A stretch of 64,000 nucleotides of DNA from RGIG4034 sp045576455 (GTDB lineage: Bacteria; Bacillota; Clostridia; Lachnospirales; Lachnospiraceae). The stretch spans positions 372,001-436,000 of the forward strand of contig JAZNGM010000001.1 in assembly GCA_045576455.1 (NCBI GenBank), given 5' to 3'. This document shows, one piece after another, positions 47,970 through 56,344 of this stretch. The notes under the pieces are model-generated. The model had not been told where the DNA came from. It saw only the letters and a list, made by a program, of their open reading frames with translations, and did not search any database. The position numbers and the translations under genes are program-made. Positions within the stretch are counted from its first letter, which is position 1. Each line of letters opens with the position of its first letter.

Positions 47970-49568
47970 ATGAAACTTACTTTTGTTGGTGCAGCACATG
48001 AGGTGACGGGAAGTTGCCACTGCCTTCAGGCTTGCGGAAAAACAATTTTAGTGGATTATGGTATGGAGCAGGGGGTAAATGTTTTTGAAAATGCCCCTCT
48101 TCCTATTGATGAAGCAATGGTGGACTGCGTTTTGCTTACGCATGCCCATGTGGACCATTCCGGAATGTTGCCGCTTCTTTATGCCAGAGGCTTCAGGGGA
48201 AAAGTATACATGACGGAAGCCACGGCTGACCTTTGCAGTATTATGTTACGTGATTGTGCCCATATCCAGATGCAGGAAGCGGAATGGAAAAACCGTAAAG
48301 CAAAGAGAAGCTCACAGGTAAAGGCGATAGAGCCTCTTTACACGATGGAAGATGCTGACGGCGTTATTAAAAGAATTATACCGTGCAGTTATGATAAAGT
48401 AATTGAAATATATGACGGAATCCAGATCCGGTTTACGGATATAGGACACTTGCTGGGGTCTTCCAGTATAGAAGTGTGGGTTGATGAAGACGGTGAGAAG
48501 CGTAAAATCGTTTTCTCCGGTGATATCGGAAACTATAACCAGCCGCTTTTAAGGGATCCTATGTTAACCAAAGAAGCTGATTTTGTTGTTATGGAATCCA
48601 CGTACGGTGACAGACTTCACAGTGCGGAACGTCCGGACTATATCAGGGAACTTACGGAAGTGTTGCAGGAAACCTTTGATAAGGGCGGTAATGTTGTTAT
48701 TCCTTCTTTTGCGGTAGGAAGAACGCAGGAAATGTTGTATTTCTTAAGAACCATTAAGAATCAGCGGCTTGTAAAAGGGCATGAGGATTTTAAAGTATAT
48801 GTGGACAGTCCGCTTGCGGTTGAGGCAACGGGTATTTTCCAGAAGAATAAATATGTGTGCTTTGATGAAGAAGCAATGGAACTTGTTAATAAGGGAATTA
48901 ATCCGATTTCTTTCCCGGGGCTTTCTTTATCCATTACAAGCGATGAGTCAAAAGCAATTAATTTTGATGATGAACCGAAGGTAATTTTGTCGGCATCGGG
49001 AATGTGTGAAGCGGGACGTATCAGACATCACTTAAAGCATAATTTGTGGCGTGAGGAATGTACCATCCTGTTCGTCGGTTATCAGGCGATAGGAACGTTG
49101 GGCCGAATATTGGTAGACGGAACCGATGAAGTAAAACTGTTTGGTGAGACGATTGAAGTGCGTGCACAGATAAGGACACTGGCAGGTTTGAGCGGTCATG
49201 CTGATAAAAATGGTCTTACGGACTGGATAAAAGGTTTTGAAGAAAAACCGAAACGGATATTTGTGGTTCACGGTGAAGATAGCGTATGTAATTCTTTTAC
49301 GCAGTTTATTAACGATGAACTCGGAATTAAAGCTTATGCACCATACAGCGGAACCCGTTTTGATTTGATTACCAATTCGGTTGAATATGATGCAGCACCG
49401 GTACCGGTTAAGAAAAAAGTATTTATTGCTAACGATGTATTCAGCAGATTGCTTGCAGCAGGACAACGTTTGCTGGCAGTTATTAAGCATAATGAGGGCG
49501 GGGCCAATAAGGATCTTGCAAAATTTGCCGATCAGATAAACTCATTGTGTGATAAATGGGACAGATAA
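47970..49568 (+). CDS. MBL-fold metallo-hydrolase with beta-CASP and RMMBL domains
   Basis: A 532-residue protein. The metal site THAHVDHSGMLP, the second site FSGDIGNYNQP, MESTYGDR, then the beta-CASP domain (SFAVGRTQEMLYFL, SASGMCEAGRIRHHL) and LAGLSGHADKNGL (RMMBL). These are exonuclease/endonuclease motifs of the YSH1/CPSF73-like RNase family. A role in RNA processing is likely, though the family also includes proteins without proven activity. GGAAAGG precedes the ATG. Confidence 0.9.
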   Translation: MKLTFVGAAHEVTGSCHCLQACGKTILVDYGMEQGVNVFENAPLPIDEAMVDCVLLTHAHVDHSGMLPLLYARGFRGKVYMTEATADLCSIMLRDCAHIQMQEAEWKNRKAKRSSQVKAIEPLYTMEDADGVIKRIIPCSYDKVIEIYDGIQIRFTDIGHLLGSSSIEVWVDEDGEKRKIVFSGDIGNYNQPLLRDPMLTKEADFVVMESTYGDRLHSAERPDYIRELTEVLQETFDKGGNVVIPSFAVGRTQEMLYFLRTIKNQRLVKGHEDFKVYVDSPLAVEATGIFQKNKYVCFDEEAMELVNKGINPISFPGLSLSITSDESKAINFDDEPKVILSASGMCEAGRIRHHLKHNLWREECTILFVGYQAIGTLGRILVDGTDEVKLFGETIEVRAQIRTLAGLSGHADKNGLTDWIKGFEEKPKRIFVVHGEDSVCNSFTQFINDELGIKAYAPYSGTRFDLITNSVEYDAAPVPVKKKVFIANDVFSRLLAAGQRLLAVIKHNEGGANKDLAKFADQINSLCDKWDR

Positions 49569-49587
49569 ATTTGGAGGACGAAGGAAA

Positions 49588-50436
49588 ATGAGTTACGCAG
49601 ATGATATATTTATAGGGATGTGTAAGGACATTCTTGAAAACGGTACGAGTACCGAAGGGGAGAAAGTAAGACCGCATTGGGAGGACGGAACCCCGGCTTA
49701 TACCATTAAGAAATTCGGTGTGGTAAACCGTTATGACTTATCCAAGGAATTCCCATTAATTACGTTGAGAAAAACGGCGCTGAAAAGTGCAACGGACGAA
49801 ATGCTCTGGATATGGCAATTAAAATCCAATAATATTAATGATCTGCACAGCAATATCTGGGATGAATGGGCAGATGAAAACGGTTCCATCGGAAAGGCAT
49901 ATGGATATCAGCTTCAGGTAAAGCATCAATACAAGGAAGGCATGATGGATCAGGTAGACAGGGTTATTTATGACCTTAAGAACAATCCGTTCAGCCGCCG
50001 TATTATGACAAATATTTATGTGCATCAGGATTTACATGAAATGAATTTGTATCCGTGTGCATACAGCATGACTTTTAATGTGACGCAGAAGAAGGGCGAG
50101 GACAGATTAACCCTTAACGGAATTCTTAACCAGCGTTCACAGGATGTGCTTGCGGCAAACAACTGGAATGTTGTACAATATTCCGTTTTGTTGCACATGC
50201 TGGCACAGGTATGTGATATGAATGTGGGTGAACTTGTGCATGTAATTGCGGATGCACACATTTATGACAGACATGTACCGATTATTGAAGAGCTTATTAA
50301 ACGTCCGACCTATCCGGCACCGAAGTTTTGGCTGAATCCGGATGTTAAAGATTTCTATAAGTTTACCCGCGATGACGTTAAGGTGGAAGATTATGTTACA
50401 GGTGAACAGATTAAAAATATACCTATAGCTATATAA
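49588..50436 (+). CDS. thyA: Thymidylate synthase
   Basis: A 282-residue protein with the ThyA motifs: TLRKTALKSATDEMLWIWQL, NPFSRRIMTNIYVHQDLHEM, catalytic Cys in LYPCAYSMTFNV, and GILNQRSQDVLAANNWNVVQ. It methylates dUMP to dTMP using methylene-tetrahydrofolate, making dihydrofolate, which the next gene reduces. GGAGGACGAAGGAAA precedes ATG 49588. Confidence 0.96.
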   Translation: MSYADDIFIGMCKDILENGTSTEGEKVRPHWEDGTPAYTIKKFGVVNRYDLSKEFPLITLRKTALKSATDEMLWIWQLKSNNINDLHSNIWDEWADENGSIGKAYGYQLQVKHQYKEGMMDQVDRVIYDLKNNPFSRRIMTNIYVHQDLHEMNLYPCAYSMTFNVTQKKGEDRLTLNGILNQRSQDVLAANNWNVVQYSVLLHMLAQVCDMNVGELVHVIADAHIYDRHVPIIEELIKRPTYPAPKFWLNPDVKDFYKFTRDDVKVEDYVTGEQIKNIPIAI

Positions 50437-50448
50437 GAGAGGATTAAT

Positions 50449-50940
50449 ATGAACGCAGTTGTAGCAGTCGATAAAAATTGGGCAATCGGTAACAAAGGAA
50501 AGCTTTTGGTATCCATCCCGAATGATATGAAAAGATTCAGACAAATCACGACAGGAAAAATAGTGGTTCTCGGAAGAAAGACGTTGGATACTTTTCCGCA
50601 GAAACAGCCGCTTAAAAACAGAACGAATATAATTTTGACAAGAGATATGGATTATAAGGTGTCGGATGCCATTGTTGTACACTCTGTTGATGAATTGTTA
50701 GAGGAGTTAAAAAAATATCCGACAGAGGATGTGTATATTATAGGCGGAGACAGCGTATATGCGCAGATGCTTCCGTATTGTGATACGGTATATGCAACCA
50801 ATATCGAACATTCTTATGAGGCGGATACTTATTTCCCGAATCTTGACAAGCTGGATGAGTGGAGTGTAGCAGAAGAAAGCGAAGAACAGACCTACTTTGA
50901 TTTAGAGTATGTGTTCAGAACGTATAAGAAAAATAAATAG
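50449..50940 (+). CDS. dfrA: Dihydrofolate reductase
   Basis: A 163-residue protein: MNAVVAVDKNWAIGNKGKLL, PNDMKRFRQITTGKIVVLGR with the R-K-T following, and VYIIGGDSVYAQML. These are the folate- and NADPH-binding motifs of DHFR. It regenerates tetrahydrofolate after thyA action. AGAGGA precedes the ATG, 12 bp after thyA, so the two are one operon. Confidence 0.95.
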   Translation: MNAVVAVDKNWAIGNKGKLLVSIPNDMKRFRQITTGKIVVLGRKTLDTFPQKQPLKNRTNIILTRDMDYKVSDAIVVHSVDELLEELKKYPTEDVYIIGGDSVYAQMLPYCDTVYATNIEHSYEADTYFPNLDKLDEWSVAEESEEQTYFDLEYVFRTYKKNK

Positions 50941-50971
50941 TAAATAACCAATAACTAAAACGTATAACTAT

Positions 50972-51001
50972 AAAAGCTACCCAAATGGGTAGCTTTTGTT
51001 C
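50972..51001. terminator. Rho-independent terminator, probably bidirectional
   Basis: AAAAGCTACCC-AAAT-GGGTAGCTTTT: perfect 11-bp stem with A and T tracts on both sides, between convergent dfrA and the GGDEF gene. Confidence 0.9.
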
Positions 51002-51011
51002 GTTGTCTTAA

Positions 51012-52106
51012 TTATCTGATTACGCGGTTTCTGCCGCTTTCTTTACCGTTATAAAGCTTTACGTCGGCACGGGATATGGTGGTTTCAACGCCGATGTGTT
51101 CATCATATTCTTCCACACCGAAGGTCATGGTTACCTTAATGGAATCGTCTTTATAAGTGAAGTTATGGTTTTCAATGATTTTTCTGAGGTCCTCAAGATC
51201 GTTATAGCATAAATCAAAATTGTAGGATTTGAAGACAAAGAGGAATTCCTCGCCGCCCCATCTTGAGGCAACGCCTTTATTTTCCATAAAGTTTCTGAAT
51301 ATCTCGGCAAGTGTGACAAGAACGTAATCACCGGCATCGTGGCCGTATGTATCGTTGATACTTTTGAAGAAGTCTACATCACCGATGGCTATACAGAAAG
51401 AACGGTTTGTTTTGGCAGCAGTCAGTGCCATTTCAGCAAGATGTTCATTCATGTGGCGGCGGTTATAAAGCTGTGTCAAGGTGTCAAGCGATGCCATTCG
51501 CATAAGCTTTTTGTTATATTGCAGGATTTTTTCCTCTGATTGCATGAATGCCCTACAGTAGGAGTATGCAACGATTATGATTGAAACAGCGAAGATAATA
51601 ACGTTGGCAAACAAAATATAAGCTGTTGCTTTAGTTGCTTGCGTTGATGTCATCGGATAAAGGACGGTGTAAATGGTGACTCCCAGCATGGCTAATGAAA
51701 TAACAACAGAATGAATTAACTTAAATTTCATGGATAAGCGGACATTAAAAAACGAAACAAGAATAGTAATGAACATCAGCCAGTGATAGTTTTTTAAGTA
51801 TCCGATAACGACCGTCATATACGCCGTTGCTGCAACAATAACAAAGGAGAATATGTGCTGGGCGAGTTGTGTTTTGTTTTCATAGGTACAGATAAAGGAA
51901 CCTGTAAGAAGGCCGATGGCAAAAATAAGTACCATGCTGAAATTATAATGCTCCAGATAAGCCGTAAATACGGAGATATATAAAAAATACAGTGCAAAGC
52001 ATATGTCCAATAACCGGATTAATACGGCCAGATTTTTGGATTCGGATTCATTTTTTACATCCTGCATAATGAAACCCAGGATAGGATTGCGACGTGGCTT
52101 TGACAT
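51012..52106 (-). CDS. Membrane-bound GGDEF domain protein (diguanylate cyclase)
   Basis: A 364-residue protein. Residues 30-190 contain about six membrane helices. The C-terminal GGDEF domain (about 205-364) has DTLTQLYNRRHMNEHL, AIGDVDFFKSINDTYGHDAG and the active-site SRWGGEEFLF; the metal-binding D and GGEEF are intact, so it should make c-di-GMP. An I-site (RxxD) is not obvious. AAGGAGG lies upstream of the ATG. Confidence 0.92.
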   Translation of the reverse strand: MSKPRRNPILGFIMQDVKNESESKNLAVLIRLLDICFALYFLYISVFTAYLEHYNFSMVLIFAIGLLTGSFICTYENKTQLAQHIFSFVIVAATAYMTVVIGYLKNYHWLMFITILVSFFNVRLSMKFKLIHSVVISLAMLGVTIYTVLYPMTSTQATKATAYILFANVIIFAVSIIIVAYSYCRAFMQSEEKILQYNKKLMRMASLDTLTQLYNRRHMNEHLAEMALTAAKTNRSFCIAIGDVDFFKSINDTYGHDAGDYVLVTLAEIFRNFMENKGVASRWGGEEFLFVFKSYNFDLCYNDLEDLRKIIENHNFTYKDDSIKVTMTFGVEEYDEHIGVETTISRADVKLYNGKESGRNRVIR

Positions 52107-52252
52107 GTTCTTGCTTGTCCTCCTTACAGAATAAAAAAATATTGGAAAATCATGACGCTATTATAACATTTGTATGGTAAAATTAGAAGAGTTTCTATTG
52201 AGAAAAAACGGACACACTGATAAAATAGAATGAAATAATAAATTAGGAGAAA

Positions 52253-52993
52253 ATGGATATGTTAAAGATAAATGAAAAATATCCGTATGTATATGAAACC
52301 CATCTTCACACAAGCCAGGGCAGTAAGTGCGGAAGAGCGACAGGTGCCCAAATGGCCAAGGCGTGTAAGGAGGCCGGGTATACGGGTATTATCGTAACAG
52401 ACCACTTTTTTTATGGGAATACGGCAATCGACCGAAGCCTTCCGTGGGCAGACTGGGTAGAATTATATGCCAAAGGATATGAGGATGCGAAACGTGCCGG
52501 TGACGAAATCGGATTGCAGGTATTCTTTGGTTGGGAATCCGGTTATTCCGGAACGGAATTTCTTGTGTATGGTCTGGATAAAGAATGGCTGATAAACCAT
52601 CCTGAAATTAAAGATGCGTCCATAGAAGAACAGTATCGTCTGGTGCATGCTGATGGCGGGATGATAGTGCATGCCCACCCGTACAGGGAAGAATTTTACA
52701 TACCCAAGATACGTTTGTATCCGGAGTATGTGGATGCCGTGGAAACGGTAAATGCTTCCCATTCGGGATATCTTAGCCGTTCCCATAATAATCCTGAGTT
52801 TAATGTGCGCGCATTGGAATATGCTAAGGAATATGATTTGCCGATGACGGCAGGCTCTGATGTACATGGTACAGAGCTTTTGTATGGCGGCATGGCTTTT
52901 GAAGAAAAATTAACGGACATTAAAGCATTCATGGATGCAGTAAGAACGAAAAAAGCATGTATTCTTTTGGATGGTAATGAAACGAAACCCTGA
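52253..52993 (+). CDS. PHP domain phosphoesterase
   Basis: A 246-residue protein with PHP motifs: YETHLHTSQGSKCGRATGAQ, GIIVTDHFFYGN, VHAHPYR and AGSDVHGTELLYGG. Histidines and aspartates form a trinuclear metal site. It resembles histidinol-phosphatase-like or 5'-3' nucleoside phosphatase-type proteins; the substrate is unknown. ATG 52253 or 52259 follow AGGAG. Confidence 0.85.
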   Translation: MDMLKINEKYPYVYETHLHTSQGSKCGRATGAQMAKACKEAGYTGIIVTDHFFYGNTAIDRSLPWADWVELYAKGYEDAKRAGDEIGLQVFFGWESGYSGTEFLVYGLDKEWLINHPEIKDASIEEQYRLVHADGGMIVHAHPYREEFYIPKIRLYPEYVDAVETVNASHSGYLSRSHNNPEFNVRALEYAKEYDLPMTAGSDVHGTELLYGGMAFEEKLTDIKAFMDAVRTKKACILLDGNETKP

Positions 52994-53010
52994 TGGAAAT
53001 GAGGATTGGT

Positions 53011-54084
53011 ATGAAAAATAGTACTGCAGGGATAAGTAAAAAGATGCGTAAGCTGTGTTTTGTCATGCTTATGAGTCTTCTTTTTTGTACGGGCTGTGCC
53101 GGTAAGGATAAAATAAAGATTGTCTTAACGACGGGGTTTGAAAAAGATGAGGTGTTCCGTATTGAGGAAATGTCTTGCAACGAACGTGAAATGATGATTT
53201 ACCTTACCAATGTGAGGAATCAGTATAAAGAAGCTTACGGAGAAGATATATTTGATAACAGCGATTATGGGCAAAGTCTATCGGATAATATAAAAGAAAT
53301 GGTGCTTGCCGATATATCCAGAATAAAGGCGATGAATCTGTTTGCCGGGGAATATGGGGTATCTTTGAATGCGCAGGAAAAAGAAGATGCGCTTTATGCA
53401 GCAGAACGCTATCTTTCTTCTTTGAGTGAGCAGGAGATAAAATTGCTTGATGCGGATCAGAAACTTATTGCCGGAATGTATGAGGAATACATGCTTGCAA
53501 ATAAAATATATTATTACATTATCCGGGATGTTATGCCGGTTATCAGTGATGACGAGGCGCGTACCATAACGGTTTCCCGGATTATGATAAAGACGCATTA
53601 TTATGATATTAAGGGTGTGGCGCAACCGTACTCCAAAGAAGCTAAAAAAGATTTATACGGTAAACTGCAATTAATTAAAGAAGATATTGCGGGCGGGGAA
53701 GATTTTACCGTGGCGGCATCCAAAGTCAGTGAAGCAGAAGTGACAACTTTTTCTTTCAGAAAAGGAGAAGGCGACAAGCATTTTGAGGAAGCGGCATTTA
53801 ACTTGGGGACCGGTGAAGTCAGTGACATTCTTGAAACTGAGGAAGGATATGTACTTATTAAGTGCCTGAATGCGTATGACAAGGAAGAAACGGATAAAAA
53901 TAAAGAAGTAATACTTAACAAGCGGAAAAAAGAGGTGTTTAATGAAGGCTATGACCGCTTTGCAAAAGGTCTTACCAAAATGCTGAATGAAGATTTGTAT
54001 AACCGCATTACACCATTGGAAGATGAAGCACTTACAACAAGCAGTTTTTATGATGTTATTAATGAAGTGATGGAACAAAAATAA
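53011..54084 (+). CDS. PrsA-like lipoprotein, peptidyl-prolyl isomerase (foldase)
   Basis: About 357 residues. A signal peptide with lipobox-like LLFCTGC (Cys about 29) anchors it outside the membrane. The parvulin-type (PPIC) domain lies at about residues 185-300: ITVSRIMIK, EDFTVAASKVSEAEVTTFSF, KHFEEAAFNLGTGEVSDILE, with EEGYVLIKC. It helps fold secreted proteins. GAGGA precedes ATG 53011 and the preceding gene stop overlaps. htpG and its CIRCE element follow. Confidence 0.85.
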   Translation: MKNSTAGISKKMRKLCFVMLMSLLFCTGCAGKDKIKIVLTTGFEKDEVFRIEEMSCNEREMMIYLTNVRNQYKEAYGEDIFDNSDYGQSLSDNIKEMVLADISRIKAMNLFAGEYGVSLNAQEKEDALYAAERYLSSLSEQEIKLLDADQKLIAGMYEEYMLANKIYYYIIRDVMPVISDDEARTITVSRIMIKTHYYDIKGVAQPYSKEAKKDLYGKLQLIKEDIAGGEDFTVAASKVSEAEVTTFSFRKGEGDKHFEEAAFNLGTGEVSDILETEEGYVLIKCLNAYDKEETDKNKEVILNKRKKEVFNEGYDRFAKGLTKMLNEDLYNRITPLEDEALTTSSFYDVINEVMEQK

Positions 54085-54110
54085 CGTAATTATAAAATAT
54101 TTATTAATTA

Positions 54111-54137
54111 TTAGCACTCTTCTGCAAAGAGTGCTAA
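54111..54137 (+). promoter_or_regulatory. CIRCE element (HrcA operator)
   Basis: TTAGCACTC (54111-54119), 9-bp spacer, GAGTGCTAA (54129-54137): a perfect match to the CIRCE consensus, 90 bp upstream of htpG. HrcA binds it and releases on heat. TATAAT at 54180-54185 is the likely -10 box. Confidence 0.95.
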
Positions 54138-54226
54138 TTTACTATTGACTTTTTGATTTTGGGGTCTTAAACTTCTTTTATAATTAAAAATTTGATGAAT
54201 GGTTATGAAAGGGTAGTGATTAGGAC

Positions 54227-56209
54227 ATGGCAGTAAAAAAAGGCAGTTTATCAATTAACAGTGATAATATTTTTCCTATAATTAAGAAGTGGTTATATTC
54301 GGACCACGATATTTTTTACAGAGAATTGATTTCCAATGGTTGCGATGCCATTACGAAATTAAAGAAGTTGAGTCTTATCGGCGAATATGAAATGCCGGAT
54401 GACTATGAGGCAAGAATTGATGTAGTAGTAAATCCTGAGGAAAAAACGCTTACTTTTACGGATAACGGTCTGGGAATGACGGCTGAAGAAGTAGAAGAAT
54501 ATATTAACCAGATTGCGTTTTCGGGAGCAACGGACTTTATCGAAAAATATAAGGATAAAGCAAACGATGATCAGATTATAGGACATTTTGGTCTTGGATT
54601 TTATTCAGCTTTTATGGTGGCGGATGAAGTTCATATTGATACCAGATCATATAAGGACGGTGCTAAACCGGTTCATTGGGAATGTGACGGCGGTACGGAA
54701 TTTACCATGCAGGACGGGGATAAGGAAACTATCGGAACAACCATTACTTTGTTCCTTAATGAAGATTGCCTGATGTTCTGTAATGAATATAAGGCGAAAG
54801 AAGTTATTTCCAAATATTGTTCTTTTATGCCGACTAAGATTTTCCTTACCAAGGAAGGCGAGGAAGAAAAGAAAGATGCTGACGGCAATGTTATAGAAAA
54901 AGAACCGTTGAATGAAATCAATCCGCTTTGGACAAAGGCACCAAGCGAATGCACGAAAGAGGAGTATCTTGCGTTTTACCGCAAAGTGTTTAACGACTAT
55001 AAAGAGCCGCTGTTCTGGATTCACCTTAACATGGATTATCCGTTTAACTTGAAAGGTATTTTATATTTCCCGAAGATTAATATGGAATATGAATCGATTG
55101 AGGGAACCATTAAATTATATAACAATCAGGTATTTATTGCGGATAATATCAAAGAAGTTATTCCGGAGTTTTTACTTCTCTTAAAAGGTGTTATTGATTG
55201 TCCGGATCTTCCGCTTAACGTATCCCGAAGTGCTTTACAGAATGACGGATTTGTGAAGAAGATTTCTGATTACATTTCCAAGAAAGTAGCAGATAAGTTG
55301 TCCGGAATGTGCAAGACGGATAAAGAAAATTACGAAAAGTACTGGAATGATATCAGCCCGTTTATTAAGTACGGTTGCTTAAAGGATAGTAAATTCTGTG
55401 AAAAGATGACAGACTATATCCTTTTCAAAAATCTGGATGGTAATTATATGACACTTCCTGAGTGCCTTGAAATAAAGCCTACTGATGTAGAGGAAGAAAG
55501 TGCAACGGATTCGGAAACCGGTGAAAAAGTTGAAGCAGAGGTTGTTGATGAAGACGAAACGTTTGCTAATGAAGCTGACGCAGAGGAGAGCAAAGAAAAA
55601 GTTATTTATTATGCAACCGATGTGGTTAAACAGAGCCAGTATATTGCCATGTTTAAGAAAGCCGGTATGGATGCCGTGGTTCTTCCGGATAACATTGACC
55701 AACCGTTCATTTCACAGCTTGAAGCTAAAAATGAAGGAATCAAGTTCCAGCGTATCGATGCAGATTTGACGGATGTATTTAAAGCAAAGACAGGCAAGAA
55801 GGCAGAGGGTGAACTCCTTGAAGCAACGAAAGCCATGGAACAGGTATTTAAAAAGGCTATTAAGAAAGATAATATTACCGTTAAGGTTGAAAAATTAAAA
55901 AATAAAGAGATTTCCTCCATTATCACCTTGTCAGAAGAGAGCAGAAGAATGCAGGATATGATGAAGATGTACGCAGTACAGGGAATGGATTTGGGAGCAT
56001 TTGGCAAAGAAGGACAGACGCTTATTCTTAATGCAAACCATAAACTGGTGCAGTATATTATTGAGCATAGCGAAGGGGATAATGTACAGTTAATCTGCGA
56101 ACAGTTGTATGATTTGGCGCTTTTACAGCATGCGCCGCTGGATGGCGAAGCCATGAGCAAATTTGTGGCAAGAAGTAACAAGATTATGATGTTGCTTTCA
56201 GAAGTATAA
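54227..56209 (+). CDS. htpG: Chaperone protein HtpG (Hsp90)
   Basis: A 660-residue protein. GHKL ATP-binding motifs are ELISNGCDAITKLKKL, DNGLGMT, GHFGLGFYSAFMVAD and GTTITLFL. Middle-domain ILYFPKIN and the conserved SRSALQ follow. An acidic, Glu/Asp-rich insertion (about residues 418-462: EEESATDSETGEKVEAEVVD) makes it slightly longer than the E. coli protein. HtpG remodels client proteins under stress. The CIRCE upstream puts it under HrcA control. Confidence 0.95.
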   Translation: MAVKKGSLSINSDNIFPIIKKWLYSDHDIFYRELISNGCDAITKLKKLSLIGEYEMPDDYEARIDVVVNPEEKTLTFTDNGLGMTAEEVEEYINQIAFSGATDFIEKYKDKANDDQIIGHFGLGFYSAFMVADEVHIDTRSYKDGAKPVHWECDGGTEFTMQDGDKETIGTTITLFLNEDCLMFCNEYKAKEVISKYCSFMPTKIFLTKEGEEEKKDADGNVIEKEPLNEINPLWTKAPSECTKEEYLAFYRKVFNDYKEPLFWIHLNMDYPFNLKGILYFPKINMEYESIEGTIKLYNNQVFIADNIKEVIPEFLLLLKGVIDCPDLPLNVSRSALQNDGFVKKISDYISKKVADKLSGMCKTDKENYEKYWNDISPFIKYGCLKDSKFCEKMTDYILFKNLDGNYMTLPECLEIKPTDVEEESATDSETGEKVEAEVVDEDETFANEADAEESKEKVIYYATDVVKQSQYIAMFKKAGMDAVVLPDNIDQPFISQLEAKNEGIKFQRIDADLTDVFKAKTGKKAEGELLEATKAMEQVFKKAIKKDNITVKVEKLKNKEISSIITLSEESRRMQDMMKMYAVQGMDLGAFGKEGQTLILNANHKLVQYIIEHSEGDNVQLICEQLYDLALLQHAPLDGEAMSKFVARSNKIMMLLSEV

Positions 56210-56249
56210 GCGGTGGTTATTACTAAAAAAATAAACTTTTAAAAATAGG

Positions 56250-56280
56250 AAAACGGAAGGCTTAAGGCTTTTCGTTTTTC
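56250..56280 (+). terminator. Rho-independent terminator after htpG
   Basis: AAAACGGAAGGC folds against GGCTTTTCGTTTT with one or two G-T pairs, followed by a T run. Confidence 0.6.
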
Positions 56281-56344
56281 TTGCGTTTGACTATATACTA
56301 ATGGTATAATTATATAGATTATGTGAAAAAGTGAGGCGGGAAAG

